This document shows positions 30,100-40,127 of a DNA stretch of 64,000 bases, one piece after another. The notes below the pieces were generated by a model, which saw only the letters and a list, made by a program, of their open reading frames with translations, made no database searches and was not told the origin of the DNA. Source of the stretch: Cryoendolithus antarcticus (lineage: Eukaryota; Ascomycota; Dothideomycetes; Cladosporiales; Cladosporiaceae). The DNA lies in assembly GCA_002077065.1 (NCBI GenBank), contig NAJO01000002.1, forward strand, positions 620,001-684,000. The letters run 5' to 3'. Position 1 is the first letter of the stretch, and each line of letters opens with the position of its first letter. A program made the position numbers and the translations under genes.

Positions 30100-32637
30100 A
30101 TGTTCGACTTCCAGAGCTGTATTGACGATTCATTCGGGGCTGCACCATGGCCAGCTCGTTTTGTGCCGTCCGTTCGCTCTGATGCGCAGGCCAACGGACC
30201 TCGCGATGGCCACTGGGATGTCGCCAGCAGTGCTGGATCTTTCATCGACGATTGCTGTCCTAGGGCTGTCGGCTATGCGCCACTCCGCAGCACTGCTGGC
30301 CATGTCAAGCCTTTGGGAAACGATCTCGTGCGTCAGCTGACGAAGGCCACACTTGAGGATCGCGCCGCGGCTGCAAAGAGAGCGGTGACACTGAATGTTA
30401 CAAAAGCTGGAAGTGTTCATTCAATGAAGAGCGTGCGTACCATCGAGCCACCTACCAAGCAGCGCGCTCCCTTCGCCGTACCTCACATCACCAGCAGCAA
30501 AGAGCGTGCACAGGTCTATGTTCAGGCACAGAGCAGGACTGCTGTCGGGCCCACTCGTGCTAATGGCACAGCTGCAGAAGCTGCGCTGTTCACAAAGACC
30601 GCTTCAGTGACGGCCAAGGTTATTCCAGAGCCTGAGACCACATGGAAAGCAGCGGAACGTCCGACAGTGGTTCCAGGTCTACAGAGGGTCCGAATTGTGG
30701 GCAAGAAAGGTGAAGAGGTCTTTGTAAATCTGCCAACAGCAGCACTGCGGAAGGGAAGGTCTGAGGCGCAGCCCTACAGCCCGCGAGCGAATGCTGTTGC
30801 CGAAGCACATCTGCCAGATACTGTGGAGCCTGTCGTCGATGCCGTGCAGCCGGACCAGACTGATACAGCTGGTAAGGCCAACAAGGGCAAGAAGGGCGGC
30901 AAGGGGGGCAAAGGCAAGAAGGGCGGGCACAAAGGGCCGCTAAATAAGGACGGCAAGAAAGCCAACGAGGATAATACAGTCGACAGAGCACCGAGCGCAG
31001 TGGCCGGTATCACAGCACAGAATATCCTCACGGTGGCAAAATCGATAGCCAGCGCGCCCAGAGAGCCGCCAACAACTGTGAAACAGGCAGGCGAACAGCG
31101 ATCGCCTGCGGCCTCAGTGACACCAAATCAGATTCTGGCTGTTGCGCAGAAGATCGCTAGCATGCCAGCCAGCAAGCACAGCAGCAAGGAGAACGGCTCA
31201 AATTACAAGGCGCCTTCGGTCCACACGGATCGCAGCTCTACTGCCATGCATGACTTCGGAGGCGGTGTCGGCGGAATTGACATGTTCGCAGAGGCGGCAC
31301 CCAGCATCCGCAGAACTTCAGTACCCCCTTCGCAGGCCGACATGACGAGGGTCTCGGCGTCAAAGCCGGCATCACGAACTCTTACCGAGCTTCTTCCACG
31401 TGGATGCTTCAGCAGCCGGCAAAGCAGCCAGCATGTGGAATCCACCCCCCGGCGATCACAGACGGCTGCTATGCCAACAAAGGGGTCCCAGCAGCAGCAT
31501 GCCGTGCCTGCTGGCGGTCAATTGTTCTCAGCAAGGCAGGAGTCGGTGGTGCAACAAGCAGTCAACACTACACAAACTCAGTGGGGCGCGCAGTTTAGTC
31601 ATCATAGTCAGGCGGCGAATGGAGGACGGGAAGTTACCACTTCCCAGCAGAAAGGCAGTGAGAGAGGTAGCCAGCCCTCGGCTCGCGAGTCATTCGAATC
31701 GCAGAGCAAAACGAAGTTTGCGGGCACTGGCTGGATCTCACCTCATCCACTCAGTGTCGCACCCACTGCGGTGTGCTCACCACGGCAACCAGCTGTACGA
31801 CTGCCAGGCGAGAGCTTTGACGATCCAGGAGCTACGCTTACGTACGAAGAATGGAAAGAGCAGCGTGACGAGCAGGCTACTGTCGTCTCCAGCAGTAGTC
31901 GCGGCCAGTATATGGTCCCTAGTCTAGCCGGATCGAAGGTCAGATCTCCGCCAGTCGCCATACCCACCCCACTTGGCTATGGCGGCAGCTATTCCGTACC
32001 TACCATGCCACCGCAGCCACAGCATCCAGTCCACACTCACGACTGGGCCGGACCAAACGCGGCAGTGCCATACGCTCGTACACGCCAGGCGCACGTATCG
32101 CCAACCCCACTGAGTGCAAATCCTGTTGCGAGTCACGGATCGAGCACCCTGCAACACCCATTCCAAAGCAGCAACGCTCGCTCCAACACTGGCTGGAACC
32201 AGCTGGCGCAATTCGACGGTAGCCCGCAAGCACCTTATACGGTCGGCGTCAGCCCGAGCGAGCTTCAACACTACAATGAGCGTATTGGAAGCACCGTGTC
32301 TCACTACACGGACCAGACACTGAAGCTTCGTAACGGCGCTGTGCTGCAACAGCCAGACTATAGCTCTTGGGAGAGGCACAGTCGATCATCGCAGGCCTTT
32401 CAGCCGGTCACCAGCAGGCCAGCAACTAGCGTGAGATCCAACGGGCAGATTCAGCTGGCTATGCCGTGGGATAACGCAGCTGCAATGTCGAGCCATTCCA
32501 CGACATTGCGGCCATCGGGTAGTCGGTATTCTGCGCCTGTAGCGCAGAGCAATGTGACATACGGTGCGCAGGAGTGGCAAAATCTTGAGAATGCGGAGAA
32601 TGGTCAAGGAGGATTTCAGAGTCGTCAGATGTGGTAG
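30100..32637 (+). CDS. Large, mostly disordered protein of unknown function
   Basis: 845 residues in one exon. ATG 30100 is the first in frame; the open frame above begins with GTG. After a folded-looking start (MFDFQSCIDDSFGAAPWPAR) the chain is rich in Ser, Gln, Pro, Ala and Gly. It has a low-complexity Lys/Gly tract at about residue 260 (KGKKGGKGGKGKKGG). Two copies of a helical motif follow: GITAQNILTVAKSIASAP and SVTPNQILAVAQKIASMP, about 35 residues apart. Later there is a short conserved-looking box (GATLTYEEWKEQRDEQ) and a long Gln/Ser/Pro tail. No enzyme domain is visible. The paired NIL(T/A)VA(K/Q)xIAS helices may be binding motifs. Function unknown. It sits between the CoA kinase and ribokinase genes, all on the same strand but well separated. 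Confidence 0.7.
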   Translation: MFDFQSCIDDSFGAAPWPARFVPSVRSDAQANGPRDGHWDVASSAGSFIDDCCPRAVGYAPLRSTAGHVKPLGNDLVRQLTKATLEDRAAAAKRAVTLNVTKAGSVHSMKSVRTIEPPTKQRAPFAVPHITSSKERAQVYVQAQSRTAVGPTRANGTAAEAALFTKTASVTAKVIPEPETTWKAAERPTVVPGLQRVRIVGKKGEEVFVNLPTAALRKGRSEAQPYSPRANAVAEAHLPDTVEPVVDAVQPDQTDTAGKANKGKKGGKGGKGKKGGHKGPLNKDGKKANEDNTVDRAPSAVAGITAQNILTVAKSIASAPREPPTTVKQAGEQRSPAASVTPNQILAVAQKIASMPASKHSSKENGSNYKAPSVHTDRSSTAMHDFGGGVGGIDMFAEAAPSIRRTSVPPSQADMTRVSASKPASRTLTELLPRGCFSSRQSSQHVESTPRRSQTAAMPTKGSQQQHAVPAGGQLFSARQESVVQQAVNTTQTQWGAQFSHHSQAANGGREVTTSQQKGSERGSQPSARESFESQSKTKFAGTGWISPHPLSVAPTAVCSPRQPAVRLPGESFDDPGATLTYEEWKEQRDEQATVVSSSSRGQYMVPSLAGSKVRSPPVAIPTPLGYGGSYSVPTMPPQPQHPVHTHDWAGPNAAVPYARTRQAHVSPTPLSANPVASHGSSTLQHPFQSSNARSNTGWNQLAQFDGSPQAPYTVGVSPSELQHYNERIGSTVSHYTDQTLKLRNGAVLQQPDYSSWERHSRSSQAFQPVTSRPATSVRSNGQIQLAMPWDNAAAMSSHSTTLRPSGSRYSAPVAQSNVTYGAQEWQNLENAENGQGGFQSRQMW

Positions 32638-33033
32638 AGTAGACGTATCACGTTTCTTGGGATTAGTGTAGACAGCACCAAGTTGATAGTGATTCTCAGC
32701 GAAATAACCGATCAACACTGGCGGTCAGGAGTGCACTGGAAGGTGCGGAAGAGATAGTGCTCGGTTTGTTGAGAAGCGGAGCTATAGGAAGGATGTAGTC
32801 GCAATTGCACATACTCGATCTGGGTACTTCGACGCAACGAGATTCTATATCACAGTGTGATTCATGCATCCATACTTAGTTGCCATTAGTGAGCGGCTTG
32901 ATCAGACATGGTTCTGTGCTGCACTAAGTGTTTCCTTGTCAATTGAGTTTCTTCATCTCCGGCTCTTCACTATCTTGCATGTCCGCGACATCCAACATGA
33001 CTCCATCGCCCTTAGCAGCCATCAGCTCAGCAA
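32638..33033. other. 396-bp spacer before the ribokinase gene
   Basis: Terminator side of the disordered-protein gene and promoter of the ribokinase gene. No gene, repeat or clear motif seen. Confidence 0.4.
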
Positions 33034-34058
33034 ATGTCGACTGTAGTGACTTCCGTCATGACTTCATCGTCCATCGCAGTGATCGGCTCGCTGAACGTTG
33101 ACTTCATCACGCGCACTTCACGCATCCCTGAAGCTGGCGAGACCTTAACAGCCACATCTTTCGAAACCGGTCTCGGTGGCAAAGGTGCCAACCAAGCCGT
33201 AGCATGTGCTCGACTCGCGATTCCCGACACCAAGGTCTTCATGGTAGGCAAGGTTGGTACTGACAGCTTCGGGACCGATTACATTGCCGCTCTGGAGAAG
33301 GAGGGGATCGACGCGAGTGGTGTGAGGACAGTCGAAGGGCAGAAGACTGGTATAGCTAACATCATTGTGGAGGAGGCCAGTGGAGAGAACAGGATCTTGC
33401 TGGCAACTGGGGCAAATCATGCGTTCGGGAGGTCGCGTGGGACGGACTGGGACTTGGTGCCGGACGAGGCTGGAATTTGTGTGTTTCAACTGGAAATTCC
33501 GTTGCAAGTAGTGGGTTCAGTGCACGATTTGCCCGTTGACATTCTGCTAATGCGAGACAGGTGCTACACAATATGAACCGAGCACGAGCACAAGGCAAGC
33601 ATGTCATCTTCAACCCAGCGCCGGCAATAGCGATCCCAGACGCTGCATACCGAGACATCGATACCTTGATCATGAACGAGACTGAGGCACGCCTGCTTGC
33701 AGGCGCTTCTCGCAATGATAACGCGTCAACCCAGGCAGAGTTGACCCCGTTACTCCGTCAGTTTCTGCTCAAAGGCGTGACGGATGCAGTGATCATCACC
33801 CTAGGCGGCGAGGGCGTACTATTCGCTACACAAAGTGGGGAGCAGGGTCACGTTGATGCTGTGCGGACGCAAGTAGTCGATACTACTGCAGCCGGTGACA
33901 CCTTCCTGGGTGGGTATGCTGCGAAGCTGGCAGAGCTCGGAAGCGCGAAGGGCAAGTATCACGAGATGCTGGCGTTTGCCTCGATGGCGGCCAGTAAAAC
34001 GGTGGCGCGGAAGGGGGCTATGGTCGCTATACCGACGCGTGATGAGGTGCTGGCTTGA
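33034..34058 (+). CDS. RBK1: Ribokinase (PfkB family)
   Basis: Two exons, 33034-33507 and 33561-34058, with a 53-nt intron (GTAGTG to GAGACAG, CTAAT branch) give 323 residues. An ATG eight codons in (MTSSSIAVIG) is an alternative start. All ribokinase hallmarks are present: IAVIGSLNVDFITRTSRIPE, the substrate motif TGLGGKGANQAVACARL, NRILLATGAN and IMNETEARLL. The catalytic and anion-hole motif VVDTTAAGDTFLGGYAAKLA follows, then the C-terminal MAASKTVARKGAMVAIPT. From family knowledge it phosphorylates D-ribose to ribose-5-phosphate in the cytosol, and the C-terminal motif is near the monovalent cation site. The intact state contrasts with the broken PfkB gene at 16936-18018; their intron positions differ, so they are not a recent tandem copy. 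Confidence 0.92.
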
Positions 34059-34267
34059 TCGATTGGTTGTCTCGTTGGTAGCAATTGTATGCTCGCTTTC
34101 AGGTAGTGGTTCCTTGAAAAATTGAATAGATGGGGACCGGGAATGGGATGTCGACGCTCAGATAGTTGCACATTAGTAAGCGCCAAGAGCCATCAACTGT
34201 CCAGTCGAGTGACAGCGTCCTCGACCTCACTTGTCCCCGAGTAGTACCCAACACGCATCCACCCACC

Positions 34268-35041
34268 ATGCTCGTTCGGTCAACCAGGCTCGCGCCCCGG
34301 CGCCTCCAGGGCCTTCGCGCCTACAGCACTACTACCGACAACCCCATCCCAGCCAATGATCCTAAAGGTCGCCATCCCCGATCACCCATTGGCACAACCA
34401 ATGCCATGCCCACATCGTCTGAGGGGAGCTTCGACAAAGCTCTACAGGAGAATCCAGAGGATGGCGAGAAGATGCGCGTTATGCAGGCGCCGAACAAGTC
34501 AGGCGTGTGGTCACGGTCGCAGCAGCCGCGCGAGAGGGCGATGGTGGGGCCGAGGTTTGAGCAGACGATTATGGAGGATCAGGTACACGCACCTGGGTGG
34601 GAGTGGTGGCGAGGGAGAGCTAGCAGCTAACGAAATGGTATGCAGCCACGACCACTCTCCGCAATGGAGCTCATTCACCAACAACCAGTGCGGTGGACAA
34701 AGAACAAGGTCGTCTCATGCGACGGTGGTGGAGGGCCATTGGGCCACCCGAGGATCTTCATCAACACAGACAAGCCACAAATCGCATCGTGCACTTACTG
34801 CGGAGTGCCTTACGTGAGTCTGCCGCGAAGAAGGACTCTCTAAGGCAAATGGCTGACATGCACTCAGGCCAACAACAGACACCGCAAGCACCTCGAAAGC
34901 CTGCCAGCAACGCCGTTTCCTCTGGAACCCACGAATGCCGCTGGTGCTCTACCGCCCAGCCATCTCATCTCGGGAGGCGCAAAGACCGGGTCGACCGAAC
35001 CATACCAGTCGAATACTGGCAAGCCTCTGGAGCAGAGATGA
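34268..35041 (+). CDS. NADH:ubiquinone oxidoreductase zinc subunit (NDUFS6, 13-kDa Fe-S protein)
   Basis: Three exons, 34268-34582, 34646-34813 and 34868-35041, with introns of 63 and 54 nt (GTACAC to TGCAG, GTGAGT to CTCAG), give 218 residues. The N-terminus MLVRSTRLAPRRLQGLRAYS is a mitochondrial presequence. The zf-CHCC domain has Cys and His in VVSCDGGGGPLGHPRIFI and the Cys pair in QIASCTYCGVPY; these four bind Zn in the family. The tail ANNRHRKHLESLPATPFPLE extends beyond the mammalian protein. From family knowledge it is a matrix-arm accessory subunit of complex I needed for late assembly. The exon 2-3 junction falls directly after the zinc site (VPY to ANNRH). The presence of complex I shows the organism is not a complex-I-less yeast. 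Confidence 0.9.
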
Positions 35042-35451
35042 GGTTGTTCCGCAGATACCATTGTACATATGCATACTAAATCCATCGACGCCGAGCCGTA
35101 TCTTTGGTCCACCGACTTCCACTATCATCACACACAGCTCCCGGCGCGCACGCCCACACATCACCACATGCGCGTATTAAGCTCTAGGGCCCGAGCAGAG
35201 CGAGCTTCCCCGTCGTTACTGCCCTCTGGCTGTACTACTAGACCGCTCGTCGTCCACATTCATCACTCACGCAAGTACATCAGTCGTATGATTCGTGATC
35301 GCATCGCACCGTTCGCCACACGCCGTTTGGCCTGTCATGAATCTTGACATCAAGCTCTGCCTCTGTATGCCGGCACAGACATGCCCATGGCAGCCGTGAC
35401 CGGATCTATGTCCAGCTGCGCCTTCTCTTACAGCTTCATCTTACCCCCGAG
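35042..35451. other. 410-bp convergent spacer
   Basis: Downstream of NDUFS6 and of the YjbQ gene, which point at each other. No gene or structured element recognised. Confidence 0.4.
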
Positions 35452-35889
35452 TCACGTTCCCTTCTCGCCCTGTATCGTAGCCACCACCTTCCTCGCATGC
35501 TTACTACTCCTGAACTCGAGATACCAGATCCCTTGCCATGTCCCTGTCGCCAACCGTCCATTGGTGATCGGGACCGTCACGCTTGCACCCACAAGCGCAC
35601 TCTTGATGTGTGCCGGCATATCGTCGAGCCCCTCATCGGCATGTCTATACAGCTCACCCTTTCGGTCCTCAGGTGCAAGTCGATCTAGCGCATCAGACAT
35701 GTCTGATCGTACATCCGGATCGCAGTTTTCGTTCAGGGAGAGTCCACAAGACGTATGCTGAATGAACAGGTGGAGGATGCCGACTTTGTAGTTCTTGAGC
35801 TCTGGTAGCTGCTTAGTGATTTCGTCCGTGATCAGGTAGGATCCGCGCGACTTCGAGGGGAGCTGGAGAGTTTTCTGGAACCAGGACAT
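35452..35889 (-). CDS. YjbQ/UPF0047 family protein
   Basis: 145 residues from ATG 35889 (MSWFQKTLQLPSKSRGSYLI). The family core is complete: LHLFIQHTSCGLSLNENCDP, MSDALDRLAPEDRKGELYRH and MPAHIKSALVGASVTVPITN, then GTWQGIWYLEFR. The HTS, Asn-Glu-Asn and H-x-D-E-G-x-D-D-M motifs are the conserved, possibly metal-binding positions of this family. Its cellular role is unsettled; weak thiamine-phosphate-synthase activity is reported for bacterial members. The same frame stays open upstream to another ATG at 36108, adding 73 residues with a strongly hydrophobic stretch (TLIFLTIFILAFFPSAFHIL). That could be a signal anchor, but the short form matches the family's usual length and is preferred. Confidence 0.88.
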   Translation of the reverse strand: MSWFQKTLQLPSKSRGSYLITDEITKQLPELKNYKVGILHLFIQHTSCGLSLNENCDPDVRSDMSDALDRLAPEDRKGELYRHADEGLDDMPAHIKSALVGASVTVPITNGRLATGTWQGIWYLEFRSSKHARKVVATIQGEKGT

Positions 35890-36108
35890 CGTGTTCGGAA
35901 TTTGGGTAATAGGTGCTGAATTGCAGTTGGCTGGCGGACAGCAGGCGCAAGTCGGTAGGACTCGCTTGGCAGGTGTGAACGGCGCGGAGAGGAGGTCGAA
36001 AGGGAGGGAAAGCGGGGCGATGAGGATATGAAAGGCGCTGGGAAAGAAGGCAAGGATGAAGATGGTGAGGAAGATAAGAGTATTCCGGGTGTTGGTCTCG
36101 AATGGCAT

Positions 36109-36500
36109 TTCGTGGTGCTTGGGGTATTACAAGTGACGTCAGGTGGGGTGGAGTGGACTTCGAGAGGAAGGAGAGATGAAAGAGCGTTAAGTGAACAGAC
36201 TATGCTTCGGGGCTCATCAAACGTCAATCACCATTGTCGTTCGAGCTCATCATTGAGCGCTAGTAGTTCGAGTCTCATGGACAAGTGGCATCGAAGCACC
36301 CATTGACCGCGGCACCCATACCGCATGCTCGTTAGCTCAGGCAGCTAGATACTGCCTTTGCCCACGGGTCGAACAGCTTACGCTTCGCCTTTGCGTAGCT
36401 TTCTCAATCTGTCGCCATCCACTCAACTGCATCGCACTGCTTATAGCAGGACCCAATCTCTCGAGTTCCTCACAGGTTATCAACAAGATCGGCCCAGAAT
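36109..36500. other. 392-bp spacer
   Basis: Upstream of the YjbQ gene and downstream of the 36501-37257 gene. No element recognised. Confidence 0.35.
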
Positions 36501-37257
36501 TCACTTCTTCTTGCCTTCCTTGTCAGCCTTCTTCTCCTTCTCGATGACGAAGAACCAACTGTCTTCATAGCGAGGGTCTCTGTTCCACCCTCCCTTGAGA
36601 TCCTTGATCGCCACAAACGGACTGCGATACTGTTAGCGCGTACATCAATCTGCCAGCACTATACGCTTACCGTAGCGTGTGACTCTTATCAGTCTCTACG
36701 ACCCAGCACATCTGGTCATCGGGGAGCCCAGTTGGCACCATGGTGCGCTTGTCGTATACTTTCTCCGCGGCAGCAATCTTCTTGTTATCCTCCTCCACTT
36801 CAACCTTCGTGCGCCCCAGCCAGACGTTGGGAGCCATCGCCGCAATGCCGTCAGTCGCGCCGGCTGGCTGGTATGTGTAGCTCAATCCTTCTTTGATGGC
36901 AGAGACCGCAGTGACTGGAGTCGGTGCTGTTGGTACCGCTGGTGCCGCCGGTGCCGCCGGTGCCGTCGGTGCTGGGACGTACTGGTAGTACCCGCCTTGT
37001 GGTGGCACAAAATGTGCAGCGTAGGGCGAGGTGTGAGGATGATACTGGTAGGGCATGTATGTGAGTGAGTGTTCGAGCTGTGGTCCAGCGTGCAGTGAAC
37101 GAGGAGATGCCGGAGGTGTGGCCTCTTTGACCGCAGGTACGTAAATTTGACTACGAAGGCCATTATGACTATCGTAGCCTTCGGCGGGGACTGCTGACTC
37201 GTTGCGCATGTCGAAGTCCTCGGGCCAATGTTCGTGGTCGGATCCGGAGTCGGACAT
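36501..37257 (-). CDS. Unknown Ala/Pro-repeat protein with conserved C-terminus
   Basis: Two exons, 37257-36671 and 36621-36501, with a 49-nt intron (GTAAGC to TCGCAG), give 235 residues. ATG 37257 starts MSDSGSDHEHWPEDFDMRNE. The centre is low complexity: Tyr/Pro-rich, then a run of TAPAAPAAPAVPTAPTPVT encoded by a short repeated DNA unit (about 36919-36978). The C-terminal third is better ordered: AAMAPNVWLGRTKVEVEEDN, DDQMCWVVETDKSHTLRPFV, then GGWNRDPRYEDSWFFVIEKE and a lysine tail. The splice is supported because the exon 2 frame continues with coding-like residues to TGA. I do not recognise the family. The WVVET...SWFFV strands look like a small conserved fungal domain. Confidence 0.65.
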
Positions 37258-38120
37258 GTTGTGGTGATTGTTGGTCTGTCGAAGTGAAGTGATGGCCACG
37301 ATGTCCGATATCATGCACGTGAAAGGCACTGAGAGGGGGAAGGAGCGCTTACCACGTGATTACGACTTCGATGTCGCTTCTTCGATTTTCTCCTCTTCAC
37401 TGGCCTCGGCGGTGGTTCGGGTTCTTCAAGCCAGAGCTCAGCGAACGGATAGCAGCACATTAGATGTATCGATTATGGGAACTTGCCCTGCGACTTCTGC
37501 GCCTTGAGCGACGATATGTGATGGAAGCTGAGTGCCGCTGCAAGCCGAAGGTCAAGTGCGAATGAACGCAAGTGAGGCAGGAACGACCCAGAATGCCAAC
37601 ATTGATAAGTCTGGAGAAGTAAAGGGTGATAGATTAAATACATTCGAACCTACAACAGCCGTCCTACAACATAGCTCGATAGACAGCTTAGGCTCCACGA
37701 GCAGGCAAGATGCTACTGCCCTATGAGGATTTTGGCTCAGCGACGACGTACCGAGTCGTCTTCGTCTGAGTCGAGTAGATCACAGACTGTCGCTGTCAGG
37801 AAGGTCTTGTGCTCTCCGCTTGGCAGAGCGACAACAGATCAGTCTACGACGGCAGCGTAGGCCGTTAACCCCACGAGCCGTGCATGCGCAACTGCAGAAG
37901 CCAAATGCCGTACGCTGAGCTGATCGGACCCGCTCGAGCTCTCCCACAACGCTATGTGTCGGGTTGTGACCAGCTTCTGCGCAGCACGACCAGGCTACTG
38001 GGCGGCCGTGCAAGGTTTAGCCAACGCTGCGGTCCGGAGACCTACCGTAAAGCGTCCGTTCGAGTGTCGCATGCTGCTGTTCAAGCGAGCAATGACTTCC
38101 CCTGCTATTGCCCTCGGTAC
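37258..38120. other. 863-bp intergenic stretch
   Basis: Promoter side of the 36501-37257 gene and 3' flank of the zinc-knuckle gene. Small open frames only, none convincing. Confidence 0.4.
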
Positions 38121-39047
38121 TCACGTCTTTCGCTTACGCCCACCCTGCTGCAGCTGCGGACAGTCACGCTTCGCATGACCCTTCTTACCACACTTGAAGC
38201 ACTCCATTGCCGCATTCGACTTTGATGACGGTGCGCCTGTACCCGAGATACTCGTAACACGATTCAAGTCGACAGCCTTGTTCCGTCGTAGCTCAGCTAA
38301 GCGAGCAGACTCGGCAGCGTCTGCTTTCTTCTGCGCCTTGCGCTCAGCGCGAGCTCTGTCGCCCGCCTCACGTTGTGCTTGATGGATGAGTGCCTTTGCG
38401 CCGGATGGGTCGTCTGATTCATCGTCGTCCTCATCGTTTGATTCGGAGGCTGACGATAATTCCTCATCATCTACTTTCTGTGAAACTGTAAGCTGTGCTC
38501 ATGGGGGTCCTGAAATCACTGTACATACCACAGGTTTTCGACTGAAGCCGAAATTCATGCGCCCATGCACGATCTTTGGCTGTACTACAGTATCTCCCTC
38601 CTCATCTTCTGCTTTGCGCGCAGATCCCGCATCAAGCGCAGAGTACCCAGCAGACACGATCCGCACAGGCGACTCCACGGCTGGCTTTGCGGTATGCTGT
38701 ACGCTCAAGTACCATCTCGTGTCGCCTTTCGCTGTACCCTCACGCTCCAGCACCGCTTGCCTAATCTGCTCTTCTCGCGCCTGGGCTGCCTGCACTGCTC
38801 GATCCTGATGCGTTGGCGTCGATGCCGGACTGGCGTTTGCTGAGCCATTCGACAGGCGCTGTCGTTTTGCGGACGGCTCTTCAGGTGTTCCGGGAGTAGA
38901 GGGAGGAGAAGGGTTGGCGCGTTGCATGAACTGTGCATTGTCAGTGGCGATTCTAGTTGGAATGGGTTTGCTGGATGGGGAATCTACCTTCATCGTCGCG
39001 AGCCGGGACGACATCATCTTCGCCCCCGGCTTATCTGGAGTCGCCAT
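38121..39047 (-). CDS. CCHC zinc-knuckle protein
   Basis: Two exons, 39047-38529 and 38477-38121, with a 51-nt intron (GTATGT to TTCACAG), give 291 residues. An earlier AG eight bases upstream of the chosen acceptor would give a stop at once, so the downstream one is used. The N-terminal half is Ser/Pro-rich and basic. A conserved-looking block follows (ARKAEDEEGDTVVQPKIVHG, then RMNFGFSRKPV), an acidic stretch (SASESNDEDDDESDD), an Ala/Arg/Lys-rich helix and a single C-terminal zinc knuckle CFKCGKKGHAKRDC, with the C-x2-C-x4-H-x4-C pattern exact. CCHC knuckles bind single-stranded nucleic acid, so an RNA-linked nuclear role is likely but inferred. No retroelement features (protease, reverse transcriptase) are nearby, so this is not a Gag remnant. 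Confidence 0.78.
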
Positions 39048-39248
39048 GATCGCTGAGTACCAATGAATTCCCAAAAGCTCCAGTCTCAGAGGAATGAAGC
39101 GCAGAATGCGGTGGAAAACGGGACTTGAACCAAAAGTTCGATCGCGTTGCAGTCCGAGGAAAGTACGACGGCGAAACGTTTGTCCGAAGCATGAAATGGA
39201 GGTGCATTCATATTGAGATCACCATTACATGCTCCTACAGCACTCACA

Positions 39249-39935
39249 CTACCTCCTACGCTCCGCCATACTCGTCACCGAACCAACATTACGCTCATAT
39301 CCTGGCCCGTCAGTCTCAAACACTACCTTCATCCACGCCTCGCGAGTCTCCTCGACGGTTTGATCCAACAGATCATGGATCTTATTATCAATTTCACCCT
39401 TGTGCCTAGTGCTGTTGACTGATCTCCACTTCCCATCCTCTCCCTTGATCTGTACCGGCCGTAAAAGGCGAAAGCTTGAAGCGTCGACTTCTCGCACGTG
39501 GCCGAGCGGCGGTGTGAACGATTGCGAGACATCCGCCGCATCTTCACCAGTGCCTGCCTGAATCAAAGACACCAGCACCGCGATACTGACAGCTCTCGGC
39601 TCCCGTTCCAATGGCGAGTCGTCGACACAGAGCTCATGCAAGTACTTCAGCTGGCGCGTAAGCTCTCTTACCCCAACCTCATCCATGCTACCGCAGTCTG
39701 CGACGTGCAGAGGGTGGCAGATCGTTAGAGTGGTGAGCTCGCATTTGTGCGAGATGGAGAATTCGTCGTGTAGGAGGATCTCGGTACCCCAGATCAGGCC
39801 GTTGGTCGAGCCGTGTGTCGTCGAGTCAGGCGTGGCCGTGCCTGTGGTCAGGGATCGCATGGGGATGTCGAGAGTGAAGCGGCCTGTTTGTTTGTGTAGG
39901 GTTGGATTCTCGGGAGTAGACTGAGCTGTAGACAT
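39249..39935 (-). CDS. Unknown protein, 228 residues
   Basis: One exon from ATG 39935 to TAG. The sequence is of mixed composition rather than low complexity: GLIWGTEILLHDEFSISHKC, LTRQLKYLHELCVDDSPLER, a VDASSFRLLRPVQIKGEDGK block and a helical HDLLDQTVEETREAWMKVVF end. That balance and the long frame support a real folded protein. I do not recognise the family. It lies between the zinc-knuckle gene (201 bases) and cysteine synthase (192 bases), all on the minus strand. Confidence 0.65.
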   Translation of the reverse strand: MSTAQSTPENPTLHKQTGRFTLDIPMRSLTTGTATPDSTTHGSTNGLIWGTEILLHDEFSISHKCELTTLTICHPLHVADCGSMDEVGVRELTRQLKYLHELCVDDSPLEREPRAVSIAVLVSLIQAGTGEDAADVSQSFTPPLGHVREVDASSFRLLRPVQIKGEDGKWRSVNSTRHKGEIDNKIHDLLDQTVEETREAWMKVVFETDGPGYERNVGSVTSMAERRR

Positions 39936-40127
39936 TGCTATGCCGATACTATCAGAACTTTCATGAAAGAGGGACGATGGATGTGATGGAAGAAGAAGAC
40001 ACTTGAGGGGGTCGTATTATCCTTCCTGTTTGTCTGCTGGCACCGACGGCGCCTAGCAGTGGATGGTGATCCTGTTGCAAACAACACGCATGGTCCACGT
40101 GAAATTTGTGGCCACTGGCTGATGCTC

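Noticed and set aside
38121..38530. Zinc-knuckle gene as a retrotransposon Gag remnant
   Set aside because: No protease, reverse transcriptase, integrase or terminal repeats nearby; the protein has an intron and balanced composition.
39121..39131. Reverse complement GGTTCAAGTCC resembles a tRNA B box
   Set aside because: The flanking bases do not form a T-arm stem, and no A box or cloverleaf can be drawn on either strand.
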